A DNA stretch of 64,000 nt from Catellatospora tritici (GTDB lineage: Bacteria; Actinomycetota; Actinomycetes; Mycobacteriales; Micromonosporaceae), in contig NZ_JAHRCY010000006.1 in the NCBI RefSeq assembly GCF_019083965.1, positions 248,001-312,000 on the forward strand, given 5' to 3'. How positions within the stretch are numbered: position 1 is the stretch's first letter; each line of letters opens with the position of its first letter. The notes under the pieces were generated by a model. It did no database searches and had not been told where the DNA came from. It worked only from the letters and a program-made list of their open reading frames with translations. Of the stretch, positions 16,235-25,469 are shown one piece after another. The translations under genes and the position numbers were made by a program.

Positions 16235-17239
16235 GTGACGGACCGCCCGGCCGGGCTGCTGGCCATGACGCCCTCGGCGGCGCCGGCCGTGTACCCGCAC
16301 GATCTGCGCGACCGGCTCTCCGGCACCCTGCGCCTGATCCGGTCCACGCCGGTCACCGACCTCGCGGCGCTCACGACCGACCCGCGACTGGCCGAGGTCG
16401 AGGTGCTGATGACCGGCTGGGCCTGCCCGTACCTGAGTGACGGGCTGCTGGACGCCATGCCCAAGCTGCGCGCCGTCATCCACGCGGCCGGGTCGGTCAA
16501 GGCGCACATCGGCCCGGAGGTGTTCGCCCGGGGCATCGCCGTCTCGTCGGCCGCCGACGCCAACGCCGAACCGGTCGTCGACTTCACCCTGGCCGTACTG
16601 CTGCTGGCCGGTAAACGCGCCTTCGCCCTCGCCCGCCGGTACGCCGAGCACGGCCGGACCGACTTCGGCGTCGAGCGGCGACCGGGCAACGACGGCCGGA
16701 CCGTCGGCGTCGTCGGCGCCTCCCGCATCGGGCGCCGCGTCATCACCCGGTTGCGCGCGGCCGGGATCCGGGTGCTGGTCAGCGATCCGTGCGTCGACGC
16801 GGCCGAGGCGTACGCCCTCGGCGCGGAACTCGTCGACCTCGACGAACTGTGCCGCCGCTGCGACGTGGTGACCCTGCACGCCCCGGCGCTGCCCGAGACG
16901 CGCCACCTGATCGACGCGCGGCGGCTGGCGCTGCTGCCGGACGGGGCCATCCTGATCAATACGGCGCGCGGGTCACTGGTGGACCACGAGGCGCTGACCG
17001 CGGCCTGCGCCGCCGGGCGCATCGACGCGCTGCTGGACGTCACCGAACCGGAGCCGCTGCCCGCCGGTCATCCGCTGTTCGCGCTGCCGAACGTCTGGAT
17101 CACCCCGCACCTGGCCGGGGTGCAGGGCACCGAGGTACGCCGCCTGGGCGAGTACGCCCTCGCCGAGCTGGACCGCTTCCTCGCCGGTGTCCCCCTGCTC
17201 GGCGCGGTCCACGCCGACCAACTCCCGACCCTGGCCTGA
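16235..17239 (+). CDS. D-isomer-specific 2-hydroxyacid dehydrogenase
   Basis: 334 aa, GTG start chosen for the GGAGAG just upstream. The nucleotide-binding domain carries VGVVGASRIGRRV with DPCVD following; the catalytic Arg is in NTARGSLVD, the Glu in DVTEPEPL and the His in ITPHLAG. Family members reduce or oxidise 2-ketoacids such as phosphoglycerate, glyoxylate or sugar acids with NAD(P)H. It is divergent from the sugar importer and shares its operator type, so a role in catabolism of the imported uronic or sugar acid is likely. The true substrate is open. Confidence 0.9.
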   Translation: MTDRPAGLLAMTPSAAPAVYPHDLRDRLSGTLRLIRSTPVTDLAALTTDPRLAEVEVLMTGWACPYLSDGLLDAMPKLRAVIHAAGSVKAHIGPEVFARGIAVSSAADANAEPVVDFTLAVLLLAGKRAFALARRYAEHGRTDFGVERRPGNDGRTVGVVGASRIGRRVITRLRAAGIRVLVSDPCVDAAEAYALGAELVDLDELCRRCDVVTLHAPALPETRHLIDARRLALLPDGAILINTARGSLVDHEALTAACAAGRIDALLDVTEPEPLPAGHPLFALPNVWITPHLAGVQGTEVRRLGEYALAELDRFLAGVPLLGAVHADQLPTLA

Positions 17240-17290
17240 TCCACACCCGGTGCCGCGCCGGGCTGCGCCCCGTCGACGCGGGCTCAGGTG

Positions 17291-17354
17291 GCTGCAGTTT
17301 CGGGGAAACTGCGGGAATCAAGGCCCGGATTCGTGCAGTTTCCCTGAAACTGCA
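17291..17354. repeat. TGCAGTTTC-type double hairpin, copy 2
   Basis: CTGCAGTTTCGGGGAAACTGC, a 23-nt spacer with GCCCGGATTC, then TGCAGTTTCCCTGAAACTGCA. It lies between the convergent hydroxyacid dehydrogenase and peptidase genes. A short GC-rich tract of GGCGGCGCAG-like units follows to about 17415. Confidence 0.85.
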
Positions 17355-17430
17355 GTGATCTTGGCGCGGCGCAAGGCGGCGCAGGGCGGCGCGGCGCAGG
17401 GCGGCGGGGCGGCGCGAGCGCGGGCTGCGG

Positions 17431-19494
17431 TCAGGGGGTGTGGAGGTGGGTGAGGAGGAAGGCGGCGATCTCGGCTTCGTAGCGGGCGTGGGCGTAGCGA
17501 CCGGCGGGGCCGGTGTGGGCGCCCGCGCCGAGTTCGGTGCGCAGGTACAGCGGGCCGTCGCCGGGGGAGGCGGTGGCGCGCAGGCGGGCGATCCACTTGG
17601 CTGGTTCGTGCACCATCACCCGGGGGTCGTGCAGCGCCGCCGTGGCCAGCAGTGGCGGACGCGGCCCGACCGGCGGGTTCTCGTACGGCGAGTACGTCCG
17701 CAGCCACTCGAACTCCTCGGCCCGCCGCGGGTCCCCCCACTCGTCCCACTCGTTGACCGTCAGCGGGATGTCCGGGTCGAGCATCGTGGTGACCACGTCC
17801 ACGAACGCCACCTCGGCCACGACCGCCGCCCAGCGTCCCGGCCGCATCGAGTAGACGGCGCCCTGCAGCAGCCCGCCCGCCGACAGTCCGCGCGTGCCCA
17901 GCCGGGTCCCGTCGGCGATGCCGTCGGCGAGCCAGTCGGCGACGGCGAGGTGGTCGGTGAAGGTGTTGGTCTTGGCAGCCAGGTGCCCGTTCTGCCACCA
18001 GGCGCGGCCGTTCTCACCGCCGCCGCGCGGATGGGTGAGCGCGTAGATCACGCCCCGGTCGAGCAGGCTTGGCAGCACCGGGTCGAACTCGGGGTCCAGG
18101 CAGGCCTCGTAGGCGCCGTACCCGTAGAGCAGGGCGGGGGCGGTGCCGTCCAGTGGGGTGTCGGCGCGCCAGGCCAGGGTGACCGGGACGGCGGTGCCGT
18201 CGGGGGCGGTGGCGTGGCGGCGCTCGGTGCGGTACGCGGAAGGGTCGTAGCCGGGCACCCCGTGGCGCTTGCGCAGTTCGCGGGCGCCGGTGCGCAGGTC
18301 GACGCTGTACCACGCGGGCGGGTCGATGAGGGACTCGACGCGGATGGTGACGCTGGTGTCGTCGTACTCGATGGGGGTGGCGATGGTGACGCCGCCCGCC
18401 GCCAGGCCCGATCCGATCTCGAGCTCGGCGCCGGTGCCGCGGTCGACGGCGCGTAGCAGCGGGAAGCCGTCGCGGCGCAGTTCGCACAGCCAGTGGGTAC
18501 GCAGGGCGTGGCAGGCGACCAGGCGCTCGCCCGGCCGGGCGGCCAGCAACTCGGTCCAGTGTCCGGCGTCGGGGGCCTGGACCGGCGCGGCGACGACCCG
18601 GAACTCGGGTGCGCCGTCGTCGGTGGTGATGATCAGGTGCCCGTCGGTGTGGTCGACCCGGTAGTCGACGCCGCGCCGCCGGGGCACGACCACGGTCGGG
18701 CCCGCGTGCGGATGGTGCGCGGGGACCAGGTGCCATTCGCTGGTGTCGCGGCTGCGCGACTCGATCATGATCCAGTGCAGGTCCCGGCTGGCCTGGACGG
18801 TCAGGCTGTAGCGGGCGTCGTCCTCCTGGAGCACCAGCATGTCGTCGGCGGCGGGTGTGCCGATGGTGTGCCGCCAGACCTGGTGCGGGCGGTACAGCTC
18901 GTCGTGCACGGTGTAGAAGAAGGTGTCCGAGTCGGCGCTCCACGCCCCGGTGTAGTACGTACGCGGCAGCTCCTCCGAAAGGTCCGTCAACGTCGCCAAC
19001 TGGCGGAACCTCAGTCGGTACACCTCGTCTCCGGTGGTATCCACGGAGTACGCCAGGAGCGTGTTGTCGGGGCTCAGTTCCCGCAGCCCGATCTCGGCGA
19101 ATCCATCGCTACCGGCGAGAAGGGCGCCATCCAGTAGCACTCGGTCGGAGTCGCCGTCGTGACCGGCTTGTAAGAACTGCTCGTACTCACTACCGGTGAC
19201 GGTCCGGGTGTAGTAGAAACGTGAACCATGTCTCCAACTGACTGAGTCATCAGTCGGAAGGAGGCGTTGCTCCACCTCGTGAAACACCTCGGTCCGGGTG
19301 CGTTCATACCGGCTGGCGGCGGCATCGTGGTACTCGCGCTCGGCGCGCAGGTAGGCGAGAAACCGTGGGTCGTCGTGGTCGCGCATCCACCCGTACTCGT
19401 CGGTCCACCGGCGTCCGTGCAGCTCATGCTCGCGCGGTTCGGTCGGGGCGACCGGGGGGACGGCGGCTTCGTGATCTTCGGGATCGTGCGGCAT
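17431..19494 (-). CDS. Oligopeptidase B-like serine peptidase (S9A, protease II)
   Basis: 687 aa from ATG 19494; extending further upstream would overlap the divergent transporter promoter. No signal peptide, so cytosolic. The N-terminal half is the seven-bladed propeller that admits only short peptides (YGWMRDHDDPRFLAYL, YYTRTVTGSEYEQFL). The C-terminal alpha/beta hydrolase has HPRGGGENGR, the nucleophile S538 in RGLSAGG, the acid Asp in AALHDPRVMVHEP and the His in GAGAHTGPAGR. Oligopeptidase B cleaves after basic residues in small peptides. It faces a complete peptide importer across 50 nt, suggesting joint peptide uptake and breakdown. A TGACTGA-type palindrome lies inside its 5' part. 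Confidence 0.93.
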   Translation of the reverse strand: MPHDPEDHEAAVPPVAPTEPREHELHGRRWTDEYGWMRDHDDPRFLAYLRAEREYHDAAASRYERTRTEVFHEVEQRLLPTDDSVSWRHGSRFYYTRTVTGSEYEQFLQAGHDGDSDRVLLDGALLAGSDGFAEIGLRELSPDNTLLAYSVDTTGDEVYRLRFRQLATLTDLSEELPRTYYTGAWSADSDTFFYTVHDELYRPHQVWRHTIGTPAADDMLVLQEDDARYSLTVQASRDLHWIMIESRSRDTSEWHLVPAHHPHAGPTVVVPRRRGVDYRVDHTDGHLIITTDDGAPEFRVVAAPVQAPDAGHWTELLAARPGERLVACHALRTHWLCELRRDGFPLLRAVDRGTGAELEIGSGLAAGGVTIATPIEYDDTSVTIRVESLIDPPAWYSVDLRTGARELRKRHGVPGYDPSAYRTERRHATAPDGTAVPVTLAWRADTPLDGTAPALLYGYGAYEACLDPEFDPVLPSLLDRGVIYALTHPRGGGENGRAWWQNGHLAAKTNTFTDHLAVADWLADGIADGTRLGTRGLSAGGLLQGAVYSMRPGRWAAVVAEVAFVDVVTTMLDPDIPLTVNEWDEWGDPRRAEEFEWLRTYSPYENPPVGPRPPLLATAALHDPRVMVHEPAKWIARLRATASPGDGPLYLRTELGAGAHTGPAGRYAHARYEAEIAAFLLTHLHTP
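19239..19256. promoter_or_regulatory. TetR-type palindrome inside the peptidase gene
   Basis: TGACTGAGTCATCAGTCG matches 16 of 18 bases of the intergenic TGACTGAGTCGTCAGTCA at 38283. It is intragenic, about 240 nt downstream of the peptidase start, so its function is uncertain. Confidence 0.3.
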
Positions 19495-19544
19495 GACCGG
19501 GGACCTTACCCGCCACGCCCCCGGGCACCAAGGGAGAGAACCTG

Positions 19545-21440
19545 ATGAGCAGCACCCCTCCTGCTCCAAAGTCCTGGCTGACCAATCAGTCAGTTCGCGG
19601 TGTACGCGCCCGGGTGGCGATGGTGGCCGCCGTCGCGCTGGCCGCACTCGGCGCCGTCGCCGCGCCGGCCGCCGCGGACGAATCACCCTCGGCTCAGCCC
19701 GGTGCCACCGCGCCGCGCAGCAAGACGAGCTTCGTCATCGGCATCAAGCAGGACATCGACTCGCTCAACCCGTACGTCGGCGTGGTGTCGACCGCGTTCG
19801 ACACGTACCAGCTGATGTACGACTACCTGACCGTCTCCGCCGCCAAGGACTTCTCGCCCGAGCCGTCGCTCGCGCAGAGCTGGGAGACCTCGGCCGACGG
19901 CAAGACCTGGACCTTCCACCTGCACCCCGGCGTGAAGTGGTCCGACGGCGTCGAGCTGACCGCCAAGGACGTGGTCTACACGTTCAAGCGGGCCAAGGAG
20001 GACGAGACGGCCAACGGGCAGTACAGCAGCTACGTCGACAACATCACCGACATCACCGCGCCCGACGCCGCGACCGTGGTCATGACCACGGAGAAGCCCA
20101 GCCCGATCATGCTGCGCCTGGCCGTGCCGATCCTGCCCGAGCACGTCTGGTCGAAGATCAGCGCCAAGGACGCGGGCACCTTCGCCAACGACAAGGACGT
20201 GGTCGGCTCCGGCCCGTTCCAGCTGGCCGAGGCCAAGAAGGGCCAGTTCTACCGGTTCGCCGCGAACAAGTCGTACTTCGGCGGGGCGCCGAAGATCGAC
20301 GAGTTGGTGTTCACCGTCTTCGCCGACGACTCCGCGCTGGCCCAGGCGCTGCGCCAGGGTGAGATCGACATGGCGCAGGACCTGCCCGCGGCGATCGCCG
20401 AGACGCTGCAGGGCAAGCCGGGCATCATCGTCAACGATGCCAAGTACTACGGCTTCAACGAGATCGGCTACAACCTCGGTGCCGCCACCGTCGACGGCAA
20501 GGCCATCGGCGACGGACACCCGGCGCTCAAGGACAAGCAGGTCCGGCTGGCCATCGACACCGCCATCGACCGCAAGACCCTGGTCGACAAGGTGCTCAAC
20601 GGCCACGGCAGCCCGGCCACCGGCGTCATCCCGCCGATCTACGCCGACCTGCACTGGAACCCGGGTGCCGACACCCGCGCCTTCGACCTGGCCAAGGCGA
20701 ACTCGATCCTCGACGCGGCGGGTTACGCCAAGGGTGCCGACGGCGTACGCGCCAAGGACGGCCGGAAGCTGGAGTTCCGCCTGTTCGGCCGCGACTCCTC
20801 GGAGTACTCCAAGCAGACCACCGAGTACGTGCGCTCCTGGCTCAAGGACATCGGCATCAAGGTGACCGTGTCGATCATGAGCGAGGACAACCTCACCACC
20901 GTGCTGGGCAAGGGCGACTTCGACCTGTTCGAGTGGGGCTGGGTCGTCGAACCCGACCCCGACTTCCAGCTGTCGGTGATGACCTGTGACCAGCGCTCGT
21001 ACGAGGAGGACGGCGAGATCGCCGCGGGCTGGTCGGACAGCTTCTACTGCAACCCGAAGTTCGACGAGCTCTACCAGCAGCAGCAGACCATGATCGACCC
21101 GAAGGCGCGCGCCCAGGTGGTCAAGGACGCGCAGAAGCTGCTCTACGACGAAGTCGCCTACTCGCTGACCTACTACTACAACCAGTCCGAGGTGTACCGG
21201 TCGGACCGGTTCACCGGGTTCGTGCCGCAGCCGAGCCAGGGCGGCATCCTCGCCTTCCAGTACGGCACGCACAGCTACCGCAACATCGAGCCGGTCACCG
21301 CGGCCCCCGCCGCCGAGTCCAGTGGCCTGTCCGCGGTGCTCATCGTGCTGATCGTGATGGGCGCGTTGGTGCTGCTGGCGGTGATCATCATGGTGATCGT
21401 GCTGATCAGCCGCCGGAAGAACGCGGACGACCGGGAATGA
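19545..21440 (+). CDS. Peptide-binding protein (SBP family 5) anchored by a C-terminal membrane segment
   Basis: 631 aa. Residues 1-46 look like a secretory signal (basic VRGVRARVA, hydrophobic core, APAAA-DE) with no lipobox cysteine. The mature domain is a DppA/OppA-type family 5 binding protein: IGIKQDIDSLNPYVGV, PSLAQSWETSADGKTWTFHL, GVKWSDGVELTAKDVVYTFK and VGSGPFQL. Residues 596-621 form one strongly hydrophobic span followed by SRRKNADDRE, so the protein is tethered by its C-terminus rather than by a lipid. It leads a five-gene operon with two permeases and two ATPases, all overlapping by one to four bases. Ligand: di- or oligopeptides by family. Confidence 0.93.
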   Translation: MSSTPPAPKSWLTNQSVRGVRARVAMVAAVALAALGAVAAPAAADESPSAQPGATAPRSKTSFVIGIKQDIDSLNPYVGVVSTAFDTYQLMYDYLTVSAAKDFSPEPSLAQSWETSADGKTWTFHLHPGVKWSDGVELTAKDVVYTFKRAKEDETANGQYSSYVDNITDITAPDAATVVMTTEKPSPIMLRLAVPILPEHVWSKISAKDAGTFANDKDVVGSGPFQLAEAKKGQFYRFAANKSYFGGAPKIDELVFTVFADDSALAQALRQGEIDMAQDLPAAIAETLQGKPGIIVNDAKYYGFNEIGYNLGAATVDGKAIGDGHPALKDKQVRLAIDTAIDRKTLVDKVLNGHGSPATGVIPPIYADLHWNPGADTRAFDLAKANSILDAAGYAKGADGVRAKDGRKLEFRLFGRDSSEYSKQTTEYVRSWLKDIGIKVTVSIMSEDNLTTVLGKGDFDLFEWGWVVEPDPDFQLSVMTCDQRSYEEDGEIAAGWSDSFYCNPKFDELYQQQQTMIDPKARAQVVKDAQKLLYDEVAYSLTYYYNQSEVYRSDRFTGFVPQPSQGGILAFQYGTHSYRNIEPVTAAPAAESSGLSAVLIVLIVMGALVLLAVIIMVIVLISRRKNADDRE

Positions 21441-22450
21441 GCAGTGACAGCGGCGGGGCCGGTGCGGTGACGCGCCGGCCCCGCCGGGCCCTGTCGGCCG
21501 GGTACGTGCTGCGCAAGCTGCTCTCGGCCCTGGTCATGCTGCTGTTCGTCACCGTCATCAACTTCTTCCTGTTCCGGGTGCTGCCCGGCGACCCGGCCAA
21601 GGCGTTCGCCCCGCGCGGGCGCAACGCCGACCCGGAGGCGCTGCGCGAGCTGCGCGATCGCCTCGGCCTCAACGACAACTGGTACACGGCGTTCGGCAAG
21701 TACCTGCGCGCGCTGGCCCAGGGCGACTTCGGTGTCTCGTTCAGCCAGCACGCCAAGGTGATCGAAGTGATCGGCGAGCGCATCCTGCCGACGATCCTGC
21801 TGTCGGGCACCGCGCTGGTGCTGGCCGCGGGCCTCGGGGTGTGGCTGGGCGCCCGCAGTGGCTGGCGCCAGGGCAGCCGGTTCGACCGGGTCTCCTCCAG
21901 CCTCGCGGTCACCTTCTACTCCATGCCGGAGTGGCTGCTGGGCCTGGTGCTGCTGGTGCTGCTCAACAAGTACGGCATCTTCCCGGCCCGCGGCATGAAC
22001 GATCCGCGCTCCACCCTGCCCGGCGCGGTGGACACGCTGTGGCACATGGTGCTGCCGGTCACCGTGCTCACCATCGTCTACGTCGCCGAGTACTCGCTGA
22101 TCATGCGGTCGTCCATGCTGGACGAGCGGCGCGCCGACTACCTCACCACGGCACGGGCCAAGGGCCTGCGCGACGACCTGGTCATGCGGCGGCACGCGCT
22201 GCCCAACGCGCTGCTGCCGTCGATGACCCTGTTCTTCATGAGCATGGGCTTCGTGGTGGCCGGGGCGATCACGGTGGAGACAGTGTTCTCCTGGCCGGGG
22301 CTGGGTCTGCTGACCTATGACGCGCTGCGCGGGCCGGACATCCCGCTGCTGCAGGGCTTGTTCCTGTTCTTCTCGGCCGGAGTGATCATCATGAACCTCG
22401 TCGCCGACCTGCTGATGCCGGTGCTCGACCCCCGGGTGCGTACCGCATGA
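21437..22450 (+). CDS. Peptide ABC transporter permease (DppB type)
   Basis: 337 aa, ATG overlapping the previous stop (ATGA). It has an N-terminal membrane span (LLSALVMLLFVTVINFFLF), the FRVLPGDPA signature of DppB/OppB just after it, and GDFGVSFS. The C-terminal BPD domain carries the EAA-type loop DYLTTARAKGLRDDLVMRRH ALPNALLP. Forms the translocation channel with the DppC-type subunit encoded next. Confidence 0.94.
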   Translation: MSSDSGGAGAVTRRPRRALSAGYVLRKLLSALVMLLFVTVINFFLFRVLPGDPAKAFAPRGRNADPEALRELRDRLGLNDNWYTAFGKYLRALAQGDFGVSFSQHAKVIEVIGERILPTILLSGTALVLAAGLGVWLGARSGWRQGSRFDRVSSSLAVTFYSMPEWLLGLVLLVLLNKYGIFPARGMNDPRSTLPGAVDTLWHMVLPVTVLTIVYVAEYSLIMRSSMLDERRADYLTTARAKGLRDDLVMRRHALPNALLPSMTLFFMSMGFVVAGAITVETVFSWPGLGLLTYDALRGPDIPLLQGLFLFFSAGVIIMNLVADLLMPVLDPRVRTA

Positions 22451-23310
22451 GCACTGCCCGAACCTCCGCCTGGCGCCGGTTCCGGCGCGATCGCGAGGGC
22501 CTGTCCGGCCTGATCGTGCTGACCCTGTTCGCGCTGATGGCGATCTTCGCCGACCTGCTCGCCGACCCGGTCGGCCTCGACGTCACCAAGGCGGCGGGCA
22601 AGGCGCTGGACGCGCCGTCGTGGGCGTTCCCGCTCGGCACCGACCACGCGGGCCGCTCGGTGCTCACCATGGTCATCCACGGCAGCCAGATCACGCTGCT
22701 GGTCGGCCTGGCCGCCACGGTCATCTCGATGGTGCTGGGCACGCTGATCGGCATCACCTCGGGCCACTTCAGCGGGATGGTCGGCGGCACGCTCAACCGG
22801 CTCACCGAGTGGTTCCTGGTCATCCCGTACCTGCCGCTGGCGATCGTGCTGGCCACGGTGTTCCCGCCCGCGGTGCCAAAGCTCATCGCGGTGATCATCG
22901 TGATCGGCGTGACCTCCTGGTCCGGCACCGCCCGACTGGTCCGCGCCCAGACCATGGCCATCGAGGCCAGGCCCTACCTGGAGCGGGCGCGGGCGCTGGG
23001 CGGCGGGCACTGGCACCAGATGACCCGGCACGTGCTGCCCAACGTGATGCCGCTGGTGCTGGCCAACACCACGCTGACGGTCTCCATCGCGATCATCGCG
23101 GAGACCACGCTGTCGTTCCTGGGCCTCGGCGACCCGCTGCGGGTCTCCTGGGGCCGCATCCTGGAGCAGGCGCACGACCTCGGCGCGATCGACCTGAACG
23201 CCTGGTGGTGGGTGCTGGCGCCGGGCATCGCGGTGGTGCTGGTGGTCCGCGCGTTCAACATGTGCGGCCGGGCGCTGGAGCGGATCCTCGACCCACGGCT
23301 GGAGATGTGA
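22447..23310 (+). CDS. Peptide ABC transporter permease (DppC type)
   Basis: 287 aa, coupled to the previous gene by an ATGA overlap. It has the N-terminal OppC_N segment (WRRFRRDREGLSGLIVLTLF), PLGTDHAGRSVLTMVIHG, and the EAA loop ERARALGGGHWHQMTRHVLP followed by NVMPLVL. LSFLGLGDPLRVSWG near the C-terminus is characteristic of DppC/OppC. Partner of the DppB-type subunit. Confidence 0.94.
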   Translation: MSTARTSAWRRFRRDREGLSGLIVLTLFALMAIFADLLADPVGLDVTKAAGKALDAPSWAFPLGTDHAGRSVLTMVIHGSQITLLVGLAATVISMVLGTLIGITSGHFSGMVGGTLNRLTEWFLVIPYLPLAIVLATVFPPAVPKLIAVIIVIGVTSWSGTARLVRAQTMAIEARPYLERARALGGGHWHQMTRHVLPNVMPLVLANTTLTVSIAIIAETTLSFLGLGDPLRVSWGRILEQAHDLGAIDLNAWWWVLAPGIAVVLVVRAFNMCGRALERILDPRLEM

Positions 23311-24281
23311 TGGCGCCCCTGCTGGAGATATCGGGCCTGCGGGTGTCCTACCGCGACCGTGGCATCCCCGTCCCCGCCGTACGCGGCGTCGACCTGACCC
23401 TGGCCGCGGGCGAGACGCTGGGCCTGGCCGGGGAGTCCGGCTGCGGCAAGTCGACGCTGGCCAGTGCCATCCTGCGGCTGCTGCCGAGCACCGCCGAGGT
23501 GTCGGGGCGGATCGCGCTCAACGGCGTCGACGTGCTCACCATGAGCTGGGGCCAGCTGCGTACGGTGCGCTGGCGCGACGCCTCGATCGTGTTCCAGGGG
23601 GCGATGCACGCCCTCAACCCGGTGCGCACCGTCGGCCGCCAGCTGGCCGAACCGATCCTGCTGCACACGCCCAAGACCTCGGCCCGCACCGCCGAGGCCC
23701 GGGTGGCGGACCTGCTGGAGCAGGTGGGTGTGCCCGCCTGGCGGGCCGACTCGTACCCGCACGAGCTGTCGGGCGGGCAGAAGCAGCGCGTCATGATCGC
23801 GATGGCGCTGGCCTGCTCGCCGCAGCTGATCATCGCCGACGAGCCGACCACCGCGCTGGACGTGATGGTGCAGGCGCAGGTGCTCACCCTGCTCAAGGAC
23901 CTGGTCCGCGAGCGGGGGCTGGGCCTGATCCTGATCAGCCACGACCTGTCGGTGCTCGCCTCCACCTGCCACCGCGTCGCCGTCATGTACGCCGGGCGCG
24001 TGGTCGAGCAGGGACCCGGCCACGAGCTGTTCGCCGCCGCCGCGCACCCGTACGCGCAGGCGCTGGCGGCGGCGTTCCCGGTCATCGGCGACGCCGCCTC
24101 CCGCCGCGCCCCGCGCGGGCTGCCCGGCGACCCGCCGGACCCGCGCGACCTGGGCGGTGGCTGCGCCTTCGCGCCGCGTTGCCCGGTCGCGATCGGCGAC
24201 TGCGTCGAGTACGACATCACGCTGCGCCGCGTCGACGACGCCCGCAGCGCCGCCTGCGTCCACGTGGGAGTGCCAGCATGA
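23310..24281 (+). CDS. Peptide ABC transporter ATPase (DppD type)
   Basis: 323 aa starting at an ATG that shares one base with the preceding stop. Walker A GESGCGKST, Q-loop VFQGAMHALNP, signature LSGGQKQR, Walker B LIIADEPTTALD and H-loop ISHD are all intact. The C-terminal oligopeptide-transporter extension with CAFAPRCPVAIGDC contains the cysteines that in this family can bind an iron-sulfur cluster. Works as a heterodimer with the next ATPase. Confidence 0.95.
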   Translation: MAPLLEISGLRVSYRDRGIPVPAVRGVDLTLAAGETLGLAGESGCGKSTLASAILRLLPSTAEVSGRIALNGVDVLTMSWGQLRTVRWRDASIVFQGAMHALNPVRTVGRQLAEPILLHTPKTSARTAEARVADLLEQVGVPAWRADSYPHELSGGQKQRVMIAMALACSPQLIIADEPTTALDVMVQAQVLTLLKDLVRERGLGLILISHDLSVLASTCHRVAVMYAGRVVEQGPGHELFAAAAHPYAQALAAAFPVIGDAASRRAPRGLPGDPPDPRDLGGGCAFAPRCPVAIGDCVEYDITLRRVDDARSAACVHVGVPA

Positions 24282-25342
24282 GCGAACAGGGTGGCCTCCC
24301 CGGCCAGCGGGCGGCCTCGGTGCACCCGGTGATCGAGGCCCGCGGGCTCAAGGTCGGGTTTGGGGCGCCGGTCAAGGGCGTGCCGCCGATCCGGGCGGTC
24401 GACGGGGTGGAGCTGTCGGTCGACCGGGGCGAGATCCTGGCGCTGGCCGGGGAGTCCGGCAGCGGCAAGACCACGCTGGCCCGAGCACTGCTGGGGCTGC
24501 AGCAGCCGTACGCGGGACAGGTGCTGCACCACGGCAGGCCGCTGAGTTACCGCTCAGCGGGGCTGAAAGCGCTGCGCCGCAAGGTGCAGCTGGTGCTGCA
24601 GGACCCGACCGGCGCGCTCAACCCGCGCCGCACCGTGTACGAGGCCGTCGCCGAGGGCCTGCGCATCCACCGGGTGCCCGGCGACGAGCGGGCGCTGGTC
24701 GCCAAGGCGCTGTCGCAGGCCGGGCTGCGTCCGGCGGAGCGGTTCTTCGGGCGCTACCCGCACGAGCTGTCCGGTGGGCAGCGCCAGCGGGTGGTGATCG
24801 CGGGCGCGCTGGTGCTCGAACCCGAGCTGATCATCGCGGACGAACCGGTCGCGTCGCTGGACGCCTCGGTGCGCGGCGAGATCCTCGCGCTGCTGCTGTC
24901 CCTGCGCGACGAGCTCGGGCTGTCGGTGCTGGTGGTGACGCACGACCTCGGGTTGGCGTGGAACATCGCCGACCGGCTCGCGGTGATGTATCTCGGGCGG
25001 ATCGTCGAGGTGGGGCGGACCGAGCAGGTGCTGGCGGCGCCGAAGCACCCGTACACGTCGGCGCTGATCTCGGTGCTGCCGGAGGCGGGGCGGGCGCCGG
25101 TGGTGCTGGTCGGGGAGTCGCCGGATCCGTCGCGGATCCCGGCCGGGTGCCGCTTCCATCCGCGCTGCCCGGCCGTGGCCGACGGGACCGCGCAGCGGGC
25201 CGGGATCGCCGCGCGCTGTGCGGGCGAGTCGCTGCCGGTGCTGCCGCTGCACGGCGGCCACCAGGCGGCCTGCCTGCTCAGCCACGTCGGCGACGGCATC
25301 GCCGCCGCCGCGAGCGGGACCGCCACCGGCACCCCGCACTGA
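24278..25342 (+). CDS. Peptide ABC transporter ATPase (DppF type)
   Basis: 354 aa, ATGA overlap with the upstream ATPase. Walker A GESGSGKTT, LQDPTGALNPRRTV Q-loop, LSGGQRQR signature, LIIADEPVASLD Walker B and VVTHD switch. The extension has CRFHPRCPAVADG, ending in a small Ala/Gly/Thr-rich tail. Last gene of the operon; a long inverted repeat follows 57 nt later. Completes the importer that faces the oligopeptidase gene. Confidence 0.95.
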   Translation: MSEQGGLPGQRAASVHPVIEARGLKVGFGAPVKGVPPIRAVDGVELSVDRGEILALAGESGSGKTTLARALLGLQQPYAGQVLHHGRPLSYRSAGLKALRRKVQLVLQDPTGALNPRRTVYEAVAEGLRIHRVPGDERALVAKALSQAGLRPAERFFGRYPHELSGGQRQRVVIAGALVLEPELIIADEPVASLDASVRGEILALLLSLRDELGLSVLVVTHDLGLAWNIADRLAVMYLGRIVEVGRTEQVLAAPKHPYTSALISVLPEAGRAPVVLVGESPDPSRIPAGCRFHPRCPAVADGTAQRAGIAARCAGESLPVLPLHGGHQAACLLSHVGDGIAAAASGTATGTPH

Positions 25343-25398
25343 CCACATCCGCTCCGGCCGACCGCCGGGACGTCGCGCGCCTCAGCACTCCACCTAGC

Positions 25399-25463
25399 AT
25401 CGACGCTGGCCTATCAGGTGGACGATTCTCGACGATTCGTCTCCTGGATAGGCCAGCGTCGAT
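25399..25463. terminator. Long hairpin after the peptide importer operon
   Basis: Arms of 27 nt (25399-25425 and 25437-25463) with 17 perfect outer pairs (ATCGACGCTGGCCTATC) and a few inner mismatches, loop of 11 nt. It lies between the DppF stop and the stop of the convergent lipoprotein gene, so it can serve both. Confidence 0.8.
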
Positions 25464-25469
25464 TGGAAG

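Noticed and set aside
25399..25463. Attachment site or transposon end
   Set aside because: No direct repeats flank it and no recombinase gene is near; position between convergent stops fits a terminator.
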